A DNA stretch of 42,967 nt. It comes from an uncultured Phascolarctobacterium sp. (GTDB lineage Bacteria > Bacillota > Negativicutes > Acidaminococcales > Acidaminococcaceae). The notes under the pieces are model-generated. The model was not told the DNA's origin and did no database searches. It saw nothing but the letters and a program-made list of their open reading frames with translations. How positions within the stretch are numbered: the first letter of the stretch is position 1; each line of letters opens with the position of its first letter. This document shows positions 30,288-37,863 of this stretch, piece by piece. Made by a program: the position numbers and the translations under genes. The stretch covers positions 1 through 42,967 of the forward strand of contig USBG01000002.1 in the NCBI GenBank assembly GCA_900552855.1, in the 5' to 3' direction.

Positions 30288-31841
30288 ATGCAAGACACAC
30301 AAAAAAAGAACCAGGTTGGTGGAATCCTAGGTTTAATCGAACGCATAGGTAATAAGATTCCCGATATTACCATTTTATTTATCGGTGCCTTTGTTATTTG
30401 CTGCGTTATGTCCGCTATCCTATCCCAATTTCATTTTGGCTACGTTCATCCTACCACTGGTAAGGAAATCGTTGTCAATAATATGTTGAGCGGTAAAAAT
30501 CTAGTAGATTTGCTGAGCAAGATGGTAACTAATTACTCTGGCTTCCCGCCGTTGGGCATGGTTATCGTTGCCACTCTGGGTATTGGTATTGCTGATGGCT
30601 CCGGCTACATCAATACTGCTCTTAAGAAAATTTTGTCCGTTACCCCTAAAGTATTAATCACCCCTATTATTATTCTTGTTGGTATGCTGAGCCATCTTGG
30701 TCCTGATACCGGCTATGTAATTATTATTCCTGTGGCTGCGTATATGTTTTATGCCAGCGGCAAGCATCCTTTGGCAGGTATTGGTGCCTCCTTTGCAGGT
30801 ATTGCAGGTGCTTTTGCTGCTAACTATACTCCCTCTGCCATTGACCCTGTAATTCAAGGCTTTACTCAAAGTGCTGCGCAAATCATTGACCCCACCTATC
30901 AGGTTAATGTGCTGTGCAACTATTTCTATGCTTTTGGTGCAACCTTTGTTGTTATTCCTAGCTGTTGGTATGTAACTGAGCGTATTGTTGAGCCCTGGCT
31001 GTGGAAAGCATGTCCCCTTGATGAAGATATAGACGTAGGCGAGGACGCTAATACTGCAGTTACTCCTCAGGAAAACCGTGCCTTCTACACTGCTTCTGCC
31101 GTGTTTACTGCTATGGCTATTGGTTTGGTAATGCTGCTGCTGCCTGCTGATTCCATCTTCCGCGATAGCGATGGTATGCTGGCAAGCTTTAAGGCACCCA
31201 TTATGCAATCCATCGTTTCCCTGCTGTTTGTATTTACAGGTACCATTGGCTTGGTTTATGGCGTTATGGTTGGTAAATTCAAATCTCCTAAGGACGTAAC
31301 CAAGTCTATGGAGGATATTACTAAAACCTTGGTACAGCTGATAGTATTCTACTTCTTTGCTGCACAATTCCTGTATGCCTTTGGTGCCTCCAACATGGGT
31401 GCATTGATTGCTATTTCTGGTGCAGAATTCTTGAAATCCTTAGCACTGCCTCCTCAGGTAACTGTATTTGGCATTATTATCTTTGTTGCAATGCTGAATC
31501 TGATTATTACCTCTGCATCTGCTAAATGGGCAATTTTAGCTCCTATCTTTGTTCCGATGCTGATGGCTGTTGGCATTGCTCCTGAGCTGACTCAGGTTGC
31601 CTTCCGTGTCAGTGACTCTGCTGTAAACGTAGTAACTCCTATGTTTGCCTTTTATCCTTTGATTATCCTGTATTGCCAAAAATACGTTAAGAGTGCAGGT
31701 ATTGGTACTCTCAGCTCTCTGATGCTGCCTTACACCATAGCTCTTCTGGTAAGCCTTACCATCATGCTGTATATATTCTGGGGCCTGGATATTCCTTTAG
31801 GCTTGCAGGCAGATTATGTATATCCTCGTCGTGTAATGTAA
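30288..31841 (+). CDS. AbgT-family transporter
   Basis: A 517-aa membrane protein. ATG 30288 lies eleven bases after AAGGAG; the frame extends four codons upstream to GTG 30276, which overlaps the ribosome site. Family motifs are clear: IERIGNKIPDITILFIGAFV, the loop LLSKMVTNYSGFPPLGMVIV, ILVGMLSHLGPDTGYVIIIP and AANYTPSAIDPVIQGFTQSA, plus the C-terminal VTPMFAFYPLIILYCQKYV. AbgT members import p-aminobenzoyl-glutamate or export sulfonamides. The M20 amidohydrolase at 17.6 kb is a possible functional partner. The next gene, pepT, is 119 bases away on the same strand. Confidence 0.93.
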   Translation: MQDTQKKNQVGGILGLIERIGNKIPDITILFIGAFVICCVMSAILSQFHFGYVHPTTGKEIVVNNMLSGKNLVDLLSKMVTNYSGFPPLGMVIVATLGIGIADGSGYINTALKKILSVTPKVLITPIIILVGMLSHLGPDTGYVIIIPVAAYMFYASGKHPLAGIGASFAGIAGAFAANYTPSAIDPVIQGFTQSAAQIIDPTYQVNVLCNYFYAFGATFVVIPSCWYVTERIVEPWLWKACPLDEDIDVGEDANTAVTPQENRAFYTASAVFTAMAIGLVMLLLPADSIFRDSDGMLASFKAPIMQSIVSLLFVFTGTIGLVYGVMVGKFKSPKDVTKSMEDITKTLVQLIVFYFFAAQFLYAFGASNMGALIAISGAEFLKSLALPPQVTVFGIIIFVAMLNLIITSASAKWAILAPIFVPMLMAVGIAPELTQVAFRVSDSAVNVVTPMFAFYPLIILYCQKYVKSAGIGTLSSLMLPYTIALLVSLTIMLYIFWGLDIPLGLQADYVYPRRVM

Positions 31842-31877
31842 TAAAATAGAGGCCGTAAGGAACTCGTGAAGTGCTTA

Positions 31878-31930
31878 GGCTCCCCAAGGTATGAAGATAC
31901 TTAGGCGGAGCCTTCGCCATACATATCTTA
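31878..31930 (+). other. Alternative hairpins between abgT-family gene and pepT
   Basis: GGCTCC (31878-31883) can pair with GGAGCC (31907-31912), enclosing AAGGTAT/ATACTT. The second arm can instead form a local GGCG...CGCC hairpin (about 31904-31918). No T-run follows, so this is not a simple terminator. It may be an mRNA processing or attenuation element. Confidence 0.35.
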
Positions 31931-31960
31931 GTTTTCTTTTTGGAAAGGAAGTTTTTTATT

Positions 31961-33208
31961 ATGAACATGCAAGAACGTCTTACTAAACGCTTTTTCCGTT
32001 ATGCTGCTATTTCCTCTCAATCTATTGAAGGTGCAGCAGTTGTTCCCAGTACTGAAGGTCAATGGAAGCTGGCAGAGCTTTTGAAGGCTGATTTGGCAGA
32101 GCTGGGGTTTGTTGATTTGGAAATCAGTGAATACTGCGTGCTGACAGGCAAGCTGCCTGCAAATTTGCCCGAAGGCTACCACAAGGTTCCTGCTGTTGGT
32201 TGGGTTGCGCATCTGGATACTGTTGACGTTAACCTTTCTCCTGAGGTTCATCCCCAGGTAGTGAAAAACTACCAAGGTGGTGATGTATTGCTGAACGAGG
32301 AGAAACAAATTTATATCAAAGTAAGCGAGCATCCTGAGCTGAACAACTATATCGGAAGTGACCTGATTGTAACTGACGGTACTTCCGTTCTGGGTGCTGA
32401 CAACAAGGCTGCTATTGCTAATATGATGGTTGCCTTTGAAACTTTGGCAGAAAACAAGGATATTCTTCATGGTGATATTTATGTTGGCTTTGTTCCTGAT
32501 GAAGAGGTTGGTCTGTGCGGCAGCAAGATGATGGACTTCAGCAAATTCCCCATTGATTTTGCGTACACCATCGACTGCTGTGAGTTAGGTGAGGTAGTAT
32601 ATCAAACCTTTAACGCAGGTACTGCTCTTATTGATATCAAGGGTGTAACTGCTCATCCTATGTCCGCAAAGAACACCTTGGTAAATCCTGGTCTGGTTGC
32701 TGTGGACTTCATCAATTGCTTGGATAGAATGCAAACTCCGGAGCATACTGAGGGTACTGAAGGCTTTATCTGGGTTGGCTCCATTGAGTCCAACGCTGCC
32801 GAGGCTCATTTGAATATTAAGATTCGTGACCATAATAAGGTTATGTACGAAGCACGTAAAAAATATCTTGCTGATGCTTTGGAATATGTTAAGGCTAAAA
32901 ATCCGAAGGCAGAAATTAAGATGGAAATTACTGATGTTTATGCCAACATTGCCGATGCTATCCGTGAGGATAACAAAATGTGCATTGACTACATCTTTGA
33001 AGCTATGAAGGAGCTGGAAATCAAGCCTAAGAATTTGGCTATGCGTGGCGGTACCGATGGTTCCTTTATCTCCACTAAGGGCATTTTGACTCCCAACTAT
33101 TTCACTGGTGCTCATAACTTCCATTCCAACTGCGAATTCATGCCTATGGATGCCGTAGAAAAATCCTGCCGTATGACCTTAAAGCTCATTGAGCTTATCA
33201 CTAAATAA
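31961..33208 (+). CDS. pepT: Peptidase T (tripeptidase)
   Basis: A 415-aa M20B peptidase. ATG 31961 is preceded by GGAAAGGAAG; the open frame extends seven codons upstream. Metal and catalytic motifs: WVAHLDTVDVN, LGADNKAAIANMM, GFVPDEEVGLCGS, TIDCCELGEVVY, and the C-terminal PNYFTGAHNFHSNCEFMP. Length fits PepT (about 408 aa). It removes the N-terminal residue from tripeptides in the cytosol, and fits peptide use by the host. It follows the AbgT-family gene and is closed by a strong terminator. Confidence 0.96.
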   Translation: MNMQERLTKRFFRYAAISSQSIEGAAVVPSTEGQWKLAELLKADLAELGFVDLEISEYCVLTGKLPANLPEGYHKVPAVGWVAHLDTVDVNLSPEVHPQVVKNYQGGDVLLNEEKQIYIKVSEHPELNNYIGSDLIVTDGTSVLGADNKAAIANMMVAFETLAENKDILHGDIYVGFVPDEEVGLCGSKMMDFSKFPIDFAYTIDCCELGEVVYQTFNAGTALIDIKGVTAHPMSAKNTLVNPGLVAVDFINCLDRMQTPEHTEGTEGFIWVGSIESNAAEAHLNIKIRDHNKVMYEARKKYLADALEYVKAKNPKAEIKMEITDVYANIADAIREDNKMCIDYIFEAMKELEIKPKNLAMRGGTDGSFISTKGILTPNYFTGAHNFHSNCEFMPMDAVEKSCRMTLKLIELITK

Positions 33209-33266
33209 TAGCTTTTGGCCTGATATAAGGTTAAACAGTCTCAATAAATACTGACACAAATATAAT

Positions 33267-33306
33267 GGCTCCAAACATTCCCCGGGAAATGTTTGGAGCC
33301 GTTTTT
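33267..33306 (+). terminator. Terminator of pepT
   Basis: GGCTCCAAACATT (33267-33279) pairs with AATGTTTGGAGCC (33288-33300) around CCCCGGGA, followed by GTTTTT. Confidence 0.9.
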
Positions 33307-33392
33307 ATTTATATGCTTAAGAATGTTCTTGAATGTAGATAATAGAGTGTAAGATATTTTTGAATAATTTAATTAAATTGCGGCTTACATAT

Positions 33393-33424
33393 TAAAAGCC
33401 CCGAACTGTTATGGTTCAGGGCTT
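33393..33424 (-). terminator. Terminator of ilvA
   Basis: AAGCCCCGAAC (33396-33406) pairs with GTTCAGGGCTT (33414-33424) with one mismatch. On the minus strand it runs into TTTTAAT, so it serves the ilvA transcript. Confidence 0.75.
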
Positions 33425-33507
33425 AAATTGTTGTATTAATCTATTAAAGACCTTTTTATCTTGCTATGCTTTAATACCTAAAAATATATTTTGAAGGCTA
33501 TTGAGAT

Positions 33508-34737
33508 TCAAATCTTATTCGCAGAGGAAGATGCGCTGTTGCGGTTAACTACACAGAAGCCATCAGTTTCTAAATAGTCAATGATTTCGCGGATTTGTTT
33601 AGCGTCTCTAGTTTCCAAGCTCAGCTTTAGGATACAGCTGGTAATGGGCATATTGGCGTCAGAGCGGTCATGGTGTACGCTGACAACATTGGCACCGCAT
33701 TTGCTGATAATATCAACAACACGCTTGAGCTGACCAGGTCTATCCTCCATGTTGATCATAAGGTGTGCTTGGCGACCGCCAGTAATCAAACCACGAGTAA
33801 TAACGCGGGATAGGATATTGACGTCAATATTGCCACCAGATACAAGGCAGACGGTTTTTTTGCCTTCGATGGGCAGCTTGTTGAAAAGTGCTGCTGCTAC
33901 AGGAGTTGCACCTGCACCTTCTGCAACCAGCTTTTGTTTTTCCATCAATGTTAAAATAGCTGCAGAAATTTCATCTTCACTAACTGTAACGATATCGTCT
34001 ACATATTTATTGATGATTTCATAGGTGTTCTCGCCAGGAGTTTTTACGGCAATACCATCAGCCAAGGTTTTTACATAATCCAAGGTGCAATAGTGCTTTT
34101 CGTGGTATGCTTTGTACATGCTGGCTGCGCCTGCTGCCTGTACGCCATATACCTTGACCTCGGGGCGTAGGGCTTTGATGGCGAAGGCTACACCAGAAAT
34201 AAGTCCGCCACCACCAATAGGAACGATAACTGCTTCTACATCAGGAAGCTGTTCAAGAATTTCTAAACCAATGGATCCTTGACCTGCCATAACCAGTTCA
34301 TCATCATAGGGATGGATAAATGTCATACCAGTTTCCTTTTGCAGCTCCACTGCACGGTCGTGTGCTTCGTCATAGGCACCAGGAACAAGCTCCACCTGTG
34401 CACCAAGACGTTTGGTATTTTCAACCTTCATAATGGGTGCGCCATCAGGCATGCAGATGATGCTCTTAATACCCATACGGGTTGCAGCCAAAGCTACGCC
34501 CTGCGCGTGGTTGCCGGCACTACAGGCAATAACGCCCTTACTGCGTTCTTCTTCTGTCAGCTGGCTGATTTTGTAGTAGGCACCACGCAGCTTAAAGCTA
34601 CCAGTTACCTGTAGATTTTCAGTTTTTAGGTACAGCTCCTTGCCTGCGCTCAGGTTGGGGGCTGCAATCAAGTCAGTTTTGCGAGCAATGCTTTTCAGCA
34701 TAAAGGACGCATGATAAATTTTGTCCAGTGTCAGCAT
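33508..34737 (-). CDS. ilvA: Threonine ammonia-lyase with ACT domain
   Basis: A 409-aa PLP enzyme starting at ATG 34737 behind AGGAGGAG. Residues 1-320 are the fold II PLP domain: TGSFKLRGAYYKISQ (PLP lysine), ACSAGNHAQGVALAATRMGI, IVPIGGGGLISGVAFAIKAL and LVSGGNIDVNIL. Residues about 325-400 form a single ACT domain (HLMINMEDRPGQLKRVVDII). This is the one-ACT form, about 400 aa, used for biosynthetic or catabolic threonine deamination to 2-oxobutanoate plus ammonia. The ACT domain suggests control by isoleucine or another amino acid. Monocistronic, with a consensus-like promoter and a hairpin in its leader. Confidence 0.93.
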   Translation of the reverse strand: MLTLDKIYHASFMLKSIARKTDLIAAPNLSAGKELYLKTENLQVTGSFKLRGAYYKISQLTEEERSKGVIACSAGNHAQGVALAATRMGIKSIICMPDGAPIMKVENTKRLGAQVELVPGAYDEAHDRAVELQKETGMTFIHPYDDELVMAGQGSIGLEILEQLPDVEAVIVPIGGGGLISGVAFAIKALRPEVKVYGVQAAGAASMYKAYHEKHYCTLDYVKTLADGIAVKTPGENTYEIINKYVDDIVTVSEDEISAAILTLMEKQKLVAEGAGATPVAAALFNKLPIEGKKTVCLVSGGNIDVNILSRVITRGLITGGRQAHLMINMEDRPGQLKRVVDIISKCGANVVSVHHDRSDANMPITSCILKLSLETRDAKQIREIIDYLETDGFCVVNRNSASSSANKI

Positions 34738-34818
34738 AAAATAGCTCCTCCTAATTATCTTTTAATGTCCACTCTCAGTGGAAAAAATCTATTTTGTCCA
34801 CGAAATATCTTTAAGCAT

Positions 34819-34847
34819 ATTATAGATAGGGAAGGATATTAAGTCAA
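34819..34847 (-). promoter_or_regulatory. Promoter of ilvA
   Basis: On the minus strand TTGACT (34847-34842), 17 bases, TATAAT (34824-34819). The leader of about 75 bases contains a small hairpin, TCCACT-GAG-AGTGGA, plus an alternative GTGG/CCAC pairing. Confidence 0.85.
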
Positions 34848-34941
34848 GAGGAGGTGTTATATACTATTTGGATATTTGCTTTTGCTATTAAAGATAATTA
34901 TGGTTTATGGCTAGCAACAGAAAAAAGGAATAAAAATATGT

Positions 34942-34970
34942 TTGAAATATGAACTTGTATATGCTATAAT
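34942..34970 (+). promoter_or_regulatory. Promoter of a short leader RNA upstream of the Rpn gene
   Basis: TTGAAA (34942-34947), 17 bases, TATAAT (34965-34970), with TGC before the -10. Transcription would start near 34977. Confidence 0.75.
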
Positions 34971-34976
34971 AACTAC

Positions 34977-35066
34977 AGTTGCAGGGTGTCTGCATGGGAT
35001 ATCTTGCCTGGTTATTTGGACCAGTGGCGCTTTAGTCGAGCTTTCGGCTAAGGCGCTTTTTTATTT
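34977..35066 (+). ncRNA. Candidate short structured RNA
   Basis: Between the promoter and a terminator lies an RNA of about 90 bases with hairpins TGCAG-GGTGT-CTGCA (about 34980-34994) and CTGGT...ACCAG (35008-35024). It does not match a riboswitch or RNA class that I can name. It may be an independent small RNA or a terminating leader of the Rpn gene. Confidence 0.45.
35027..35066 (+). terminator. Terminator of the short leader RNA
   Basis: GCGCTTTAG (35027-35035) pairs with CTAAGGCGC (35048-35056) with one G-U pair, extended by a CGA/TCG inner helix, then TTTTTTATTT. Confidence 0.85.
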
Positions 35067-35068
35067 AG

Positions 35069-35084
35069 GATAATGCGCATTATC
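35069..35084. promoter_or_regulatory. 16-bp perfect palindrome before the Rpn gene
   Basis: GATAATGCGCATTATC is a perfect 16-bp palindrome located between the leader terminator and the ribosome site (AGAGGAGG, about 35110-35117). It fits an operator or an mRNA hairpin. A weak TATACT (35103-35108) follows. Confidence 0.45.
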
Positions 35085-35122
35085 TGTACCTTGAAAATAT
35101 GATATACTAGAGGAGGATAAGG

Positions 35123-35959
35123 ATGAATTTACCTAAGTATGAAGACTTAACTATCCAAAATGACTTTATGTTTAAAAAGGTTATGCAGTGTAAGCGCATC
35201 TGCATGAAGCTGATTAGTGAAATTATGCAGTCTTCGGTGCAAGATATAACTTATCTGGAAACTGAAAAAACAATTGATGCCTACATTGATAGCAGGGGAG
35301 TGCGTTTAGACGTGCTGCTGGCAGATGAAAACAATACACATTACAATATAGAGATGCAGGTTAGAGATATTTTGGGCTCTAGTAATAAAGAGCAGGTGCT
35401 GCCTAAACGTACCAGATATTATCAGTCCATCATTGATACGGATATGCTGCAAAAGGGGCAGGATTATGATGAGCTGCCACCACTGGTATTGATTTTTATC
35501 TGTGCTTTTGATTTGTTTCACGAAGGTAGATATATGTATAGCTTTAAAAGCAGATGCTTGGAGAATTTGGAGCTAGAGCTTCAAAACGGAGTGTCTGTAC
35601 TGTTTTTAAATACTTTGGGCAAGAAAGGCGATGTATCGCCGCTAATAAAGAACTTTTTACAATATGTCAATGACCACGTGCCTAAGGATGACTTTACTCG
35701 TGAGGTAGAGGAGGAAGTGGTACGGCTGAAGTATGATAAGGAAGTGAGGCATGAGTTTATGGTGCTGTCTACTAGATTAAAGGAAGAGCGAATGATTGGT
35801 AAAATAGAGGGTCGTAAAGAGGGTCGTGAAGAAAAAACAATAGAGGTTGTTATTAATATGTTGCAAGAGAAGATGGCAGTAGATGTAATTGCGAAATGTA
35901 CTAAGGTAAGTGAGGAAGAGATTATAAATATTGCTAAGGAAGAAGGAATAGTAATTTAA
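35123..35959 (+). CDS. Rpn/PD-(D/E)XK nuclease family transposase-like protein
   Basis: A 278-aa protein starting at ATG 35123 after GAGGAGG. It fits the PDDEXK_2 (Rpn-like) family: an N-terminal NDFMFKKVMQ motif, a core with VRLDVLLADE (Asp) and YNIEMQVRD (Glu-x-Gln) as the PD-(D/E)XQ catalytic residues, and a PLVLIFICAFDLF strand. The C-terminus is a charged helix with an IEGRKEGREEK stretch typical of the family. Such proteins promote recombination or cut DNA, and are often multi-copy. Neighbours are a structured leader, a palindrome, and a decayed copy of its 3' part just downstream. Whether it moves or defends is unknown. Confidence 0.85.
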   Translation: MNLPKYEDLTIQNDFMFKKVMQCKRICMKLISEIMQSSVQDITYLETEKTIDAYIDSRGVRLDVLLADENNTHYNIEMQVRDILGSSNKEQVLPKRTRYYQSIIDTDMLQKGQDYDELPPLVLIFICAFDLFHEGRYMYSFKSRCLENLELELQNGVSVLFLNTLGKKGDVSPLIKNFLQYVNDHVPKDDFTREVEEEVVRLKYDKEVRHEFMVLSTRLKEERMIGKIEGRKEGREEKTIEVVINMLQEKMAVDVIAKCTKVSEEEIINIAKEEGIVI

Positions 35960-35978
35960 AAGTTGGGCGTGGGTCTAT

Positions 35979-36028
35979 AGTATTGTCTACAAGATTAGAG
36001 ACCGAGCGTATGATTAGTAAAATGGTAA
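35979..36028 (+). pseudogene. Relic of a second Rpn-like gene
   Basis: These 50 bases resemble bases 35759-35811 inside the intact gene: GTCTACAAGATTAGAGACCG against GTCTACTAGATTAAAGGAAG, and GAGCG(T/A)ATGATT(A/G)GTAAAAT. Translated it reads VLSTRLETERMISKM against VLSTRLKEERMIGKI. It is only a fragment, without a start or the nuclease core, and appears to be the remains of a tandem or related copy. Confidence 0.7.
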
Positions 36029-36146
36029 GTCTAACTTCTTTTCATTATTCCTAAAAAATGTTATCATATAGTATACGCAATTTTTATTTTTTGCCTAGAG
36101 TTGGCAGAATGTTAATAATAAGCTTTATATGTAAAGGAGAATGAAT

Positions 36147-37079
36147 ATGCAGTGGATTGAAGTAAATGTTGCAGTAACCCATGAGGCCGTAGAGGCTGTT
36201 GCTGATATTATGAACAGTGTTGGTGCGAAGGGCGTTGCTATTGAGGATCCGCAGCTGATTAATGAGCTGCGCAACTCCGGCACCTGGGAGCTGTGTGATA
36301 TTCCTGAGCAGGAAAATACCGAGGTTGTTACAGTAAGTGCATACTATGCTGATGACGAAAAGCTGCAGGATAGACTAGCTGCTATTGAGTCTGAGCTGGC
36401 CTTAGTTGAAGAGCGCATAGGTAATTATCGTTTTGGTAATACTCGTTTCCGTACTGTTAGTGAGCAGGATTGGGCTAATGAATGGAAGCAATATTTCCAT
36501 GTTACCCATGTTGGTAAGAGCATGGTAATCAAGCCTAGCTGGGAGGATTACACTCCTGCTGAGGGCGAGCATGTAATTGAAATTGACCCTGGTATGGCTT
36601 TTGGCACTGGCACTCACCATACCACCAATATGTGCATGGAGCGTTTGGAGAAGGTTTTACCTGTTGATGCAACTGTATTTGATGTTGGTACAGGCAGTGG
36701 TATTTTGGCTATTGCTGCAGCCTTGCTTGGTGCTAAAGAGGTAAAGGCCGTTGATATTGACGGTGTAGCTGTACGTGTTGCTCGTGAAAATGTTGCAGAA
36801 AACAATTTGAGTGATAAAATCGATGTTAAAGAGGGCGACCTGCTCCATGGTACTGAAGGCAAGGCCGACCTGATTATTGCTAATATCATTGCTGATATAA
36901 TTATTATGCTGCTGAAGGATATTCCCGTAAAACTAAAGGATGATGGTATTTTCCTGGCAAGTGGCATTATTGAAGAGCGTGTAGAAGATATTGAGGCTGA
37001 GGCTAAGCTTAATGGCTTAGAGGTTGTTAATATTGACCATCGTGGTGGTTGGGTTGTAATGCAAATGCGTAAGGCATAA
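36147..37079 (+). CDS. prmA: Ribosomal protein L11 methyltransferase
   Basis: A 310-aa methyltransferase. ATG 36147 lies seven bases after GGAG (36136-36139); an in-frame ATG at 36141 is too close. The N-terminal domain (residues 1-130) binds L11. The SAM-binding domain has the typical VIEIDPGMAFGTGTHHTTNM, FDVGTGSGILAIAAALLGA (motif I), VKAVDIDGVAVRVARENVAE and ADLIIANIIADIIIML (NxxY-like position). It trimethylates L11 in the cytosol. Followed eleven bases later by rsmE, a common Firmicutes pairing. Confidence 0.96.
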   Translation: MQWIEVNVAVTHEAVEAVADIMNSVGAKGVAIEDPQLINELRNSGTWELCDIPEQENTEVVTVSAYYADDEKLQDRLAAIESELALVEERIGNYRFGNTRFRTVSEQDWANEWKQYFHVTHVGKSMVIKPSWEDYTPAEGEHVIEIDPGMAFGTGTHHTTNMCMERLEKVLPVDATVFDVGTGSGILAIAAALLGAKEVKAVDIDGVAVRVARENVAENNLSDKIDVKEGDLLHGTEGKADLIIANIIADIIIMLLKDIPVKLKDDGIFLASGIIEERVEDIEAEAKLNGLEVVNIDHRGGWVVMQMRKA

Positions 37080-37090
37080 AGGATAATAAG

Positions 37091-37831
37091 ATGCATAGAT
37101 TTTTTGTTCCCCAATTATATAGTGAAGAAATGACTATTTCCGGTGTTGATGCACGTCATATTAGCAAGGTTTTGCGTATGCAGCCTGGAGCACAGCTACA
37201 GATTGTTAGCGATGATGGCGTCAGTGCATTGGCTGAGATAGTTGCCATTGATAGTGAGCAGGTTACAGTACACTGTATTGAAAAGCTGGCTGAAAGCCAC
37301 GAGCCAAGAGTAAGACTGATTCTTGCTCAAGGTTTGGCTAAGGGTGAAAAGATGGATTTTATTATCCAAAAGGCTGTAGAAATGGGTGCTTATAGTGTTG
37401 TTCCTGTGGCAATGGAGCATTCCGTAGTACGTCTTGATGGTGCTAAGGCTGATAAAAAGGTGGAGCGCTGGCAAAAAATTGCAGAGTCTGCTGCTAAGCA
37501 AAGCAAGCGTGATATTATTCCACAAATTCAGCCTGTACAGACTATGGCAGCAATGCTAGCGGCTAATGACTGCAGCACTAAGATTATTGCCTATGAGTGT
37601 GAGGACCGCCTGAGTCTGAAGGCTGCTTTGCGTAAGGCGGAGGAGCAAGGGATTACTGATTTGCTGCTGATTATTGGTCCTGAGGGCGGTATCAGTGAGC
37701 ATGAGCTGGAGCTTGCTAAAAATGCAGGCGCTATGGCAGTAAGCTTGGGTAGGCGTATTTTGCGTGCAGAAACAGCAGGTCTTGTGGCAATTAGTGCTAT
37801 TTTTTACGAGACAGGCGATTTAGGCGACTGA
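37091..37831 (+). CDS. rsmE: 16S rRNA m3U1498 methyltransferase RsmE
   Basis: A 246-aa protein starting at ATG 37091 with AAGGAT upstream. An N-terminal PUA-like domain (HRFFVPQLYSEEMTISGVDA, HISKVLRMQPGAQLQIVSDD) precedes a SPOUT domain with a trefoil knot: MDFIIQKAVEMGAYSVVPVA, LLLIIGPEGGISEHELELA and SLGRRILRAETAGLVAISAI. It methylates N3 of U1498 in 16S rRNA. In operon with prmA and mtaB. Confidence 0.96.
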   Translation: MHRFFVPQLYSEEMTISGVDARHISKVLRMQPGAQLQIVSDDGVSALAEIVAIDSEQVTVHCIEKLAESHEPRVRLILAQGLAKGEKMDFIIQKAVEMGAYSVVPVAMEHSVVRLDGAKADKKVERWQKIAESAAKQSKRDIIPQIQPVQTMAAMLAANDCSTKIIAYECEDRLSLKAALRKAEEQGITDLLLIIGPEGGISEHELELAKNAGAMAVSLGRRILRAETAGLVAISAIFYETGDLGD

Positions 37832-37863
37832 TTTAGTTTTTAGATTTTTAGGAGTTTTAAATA

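Noticed and set aside
30654..31367. A 237-codon minus-strand open frame opposite the AbgT-family gene.
   Set aside because: A long antisense shadow of a membrane-protein gene; no initiation signal.
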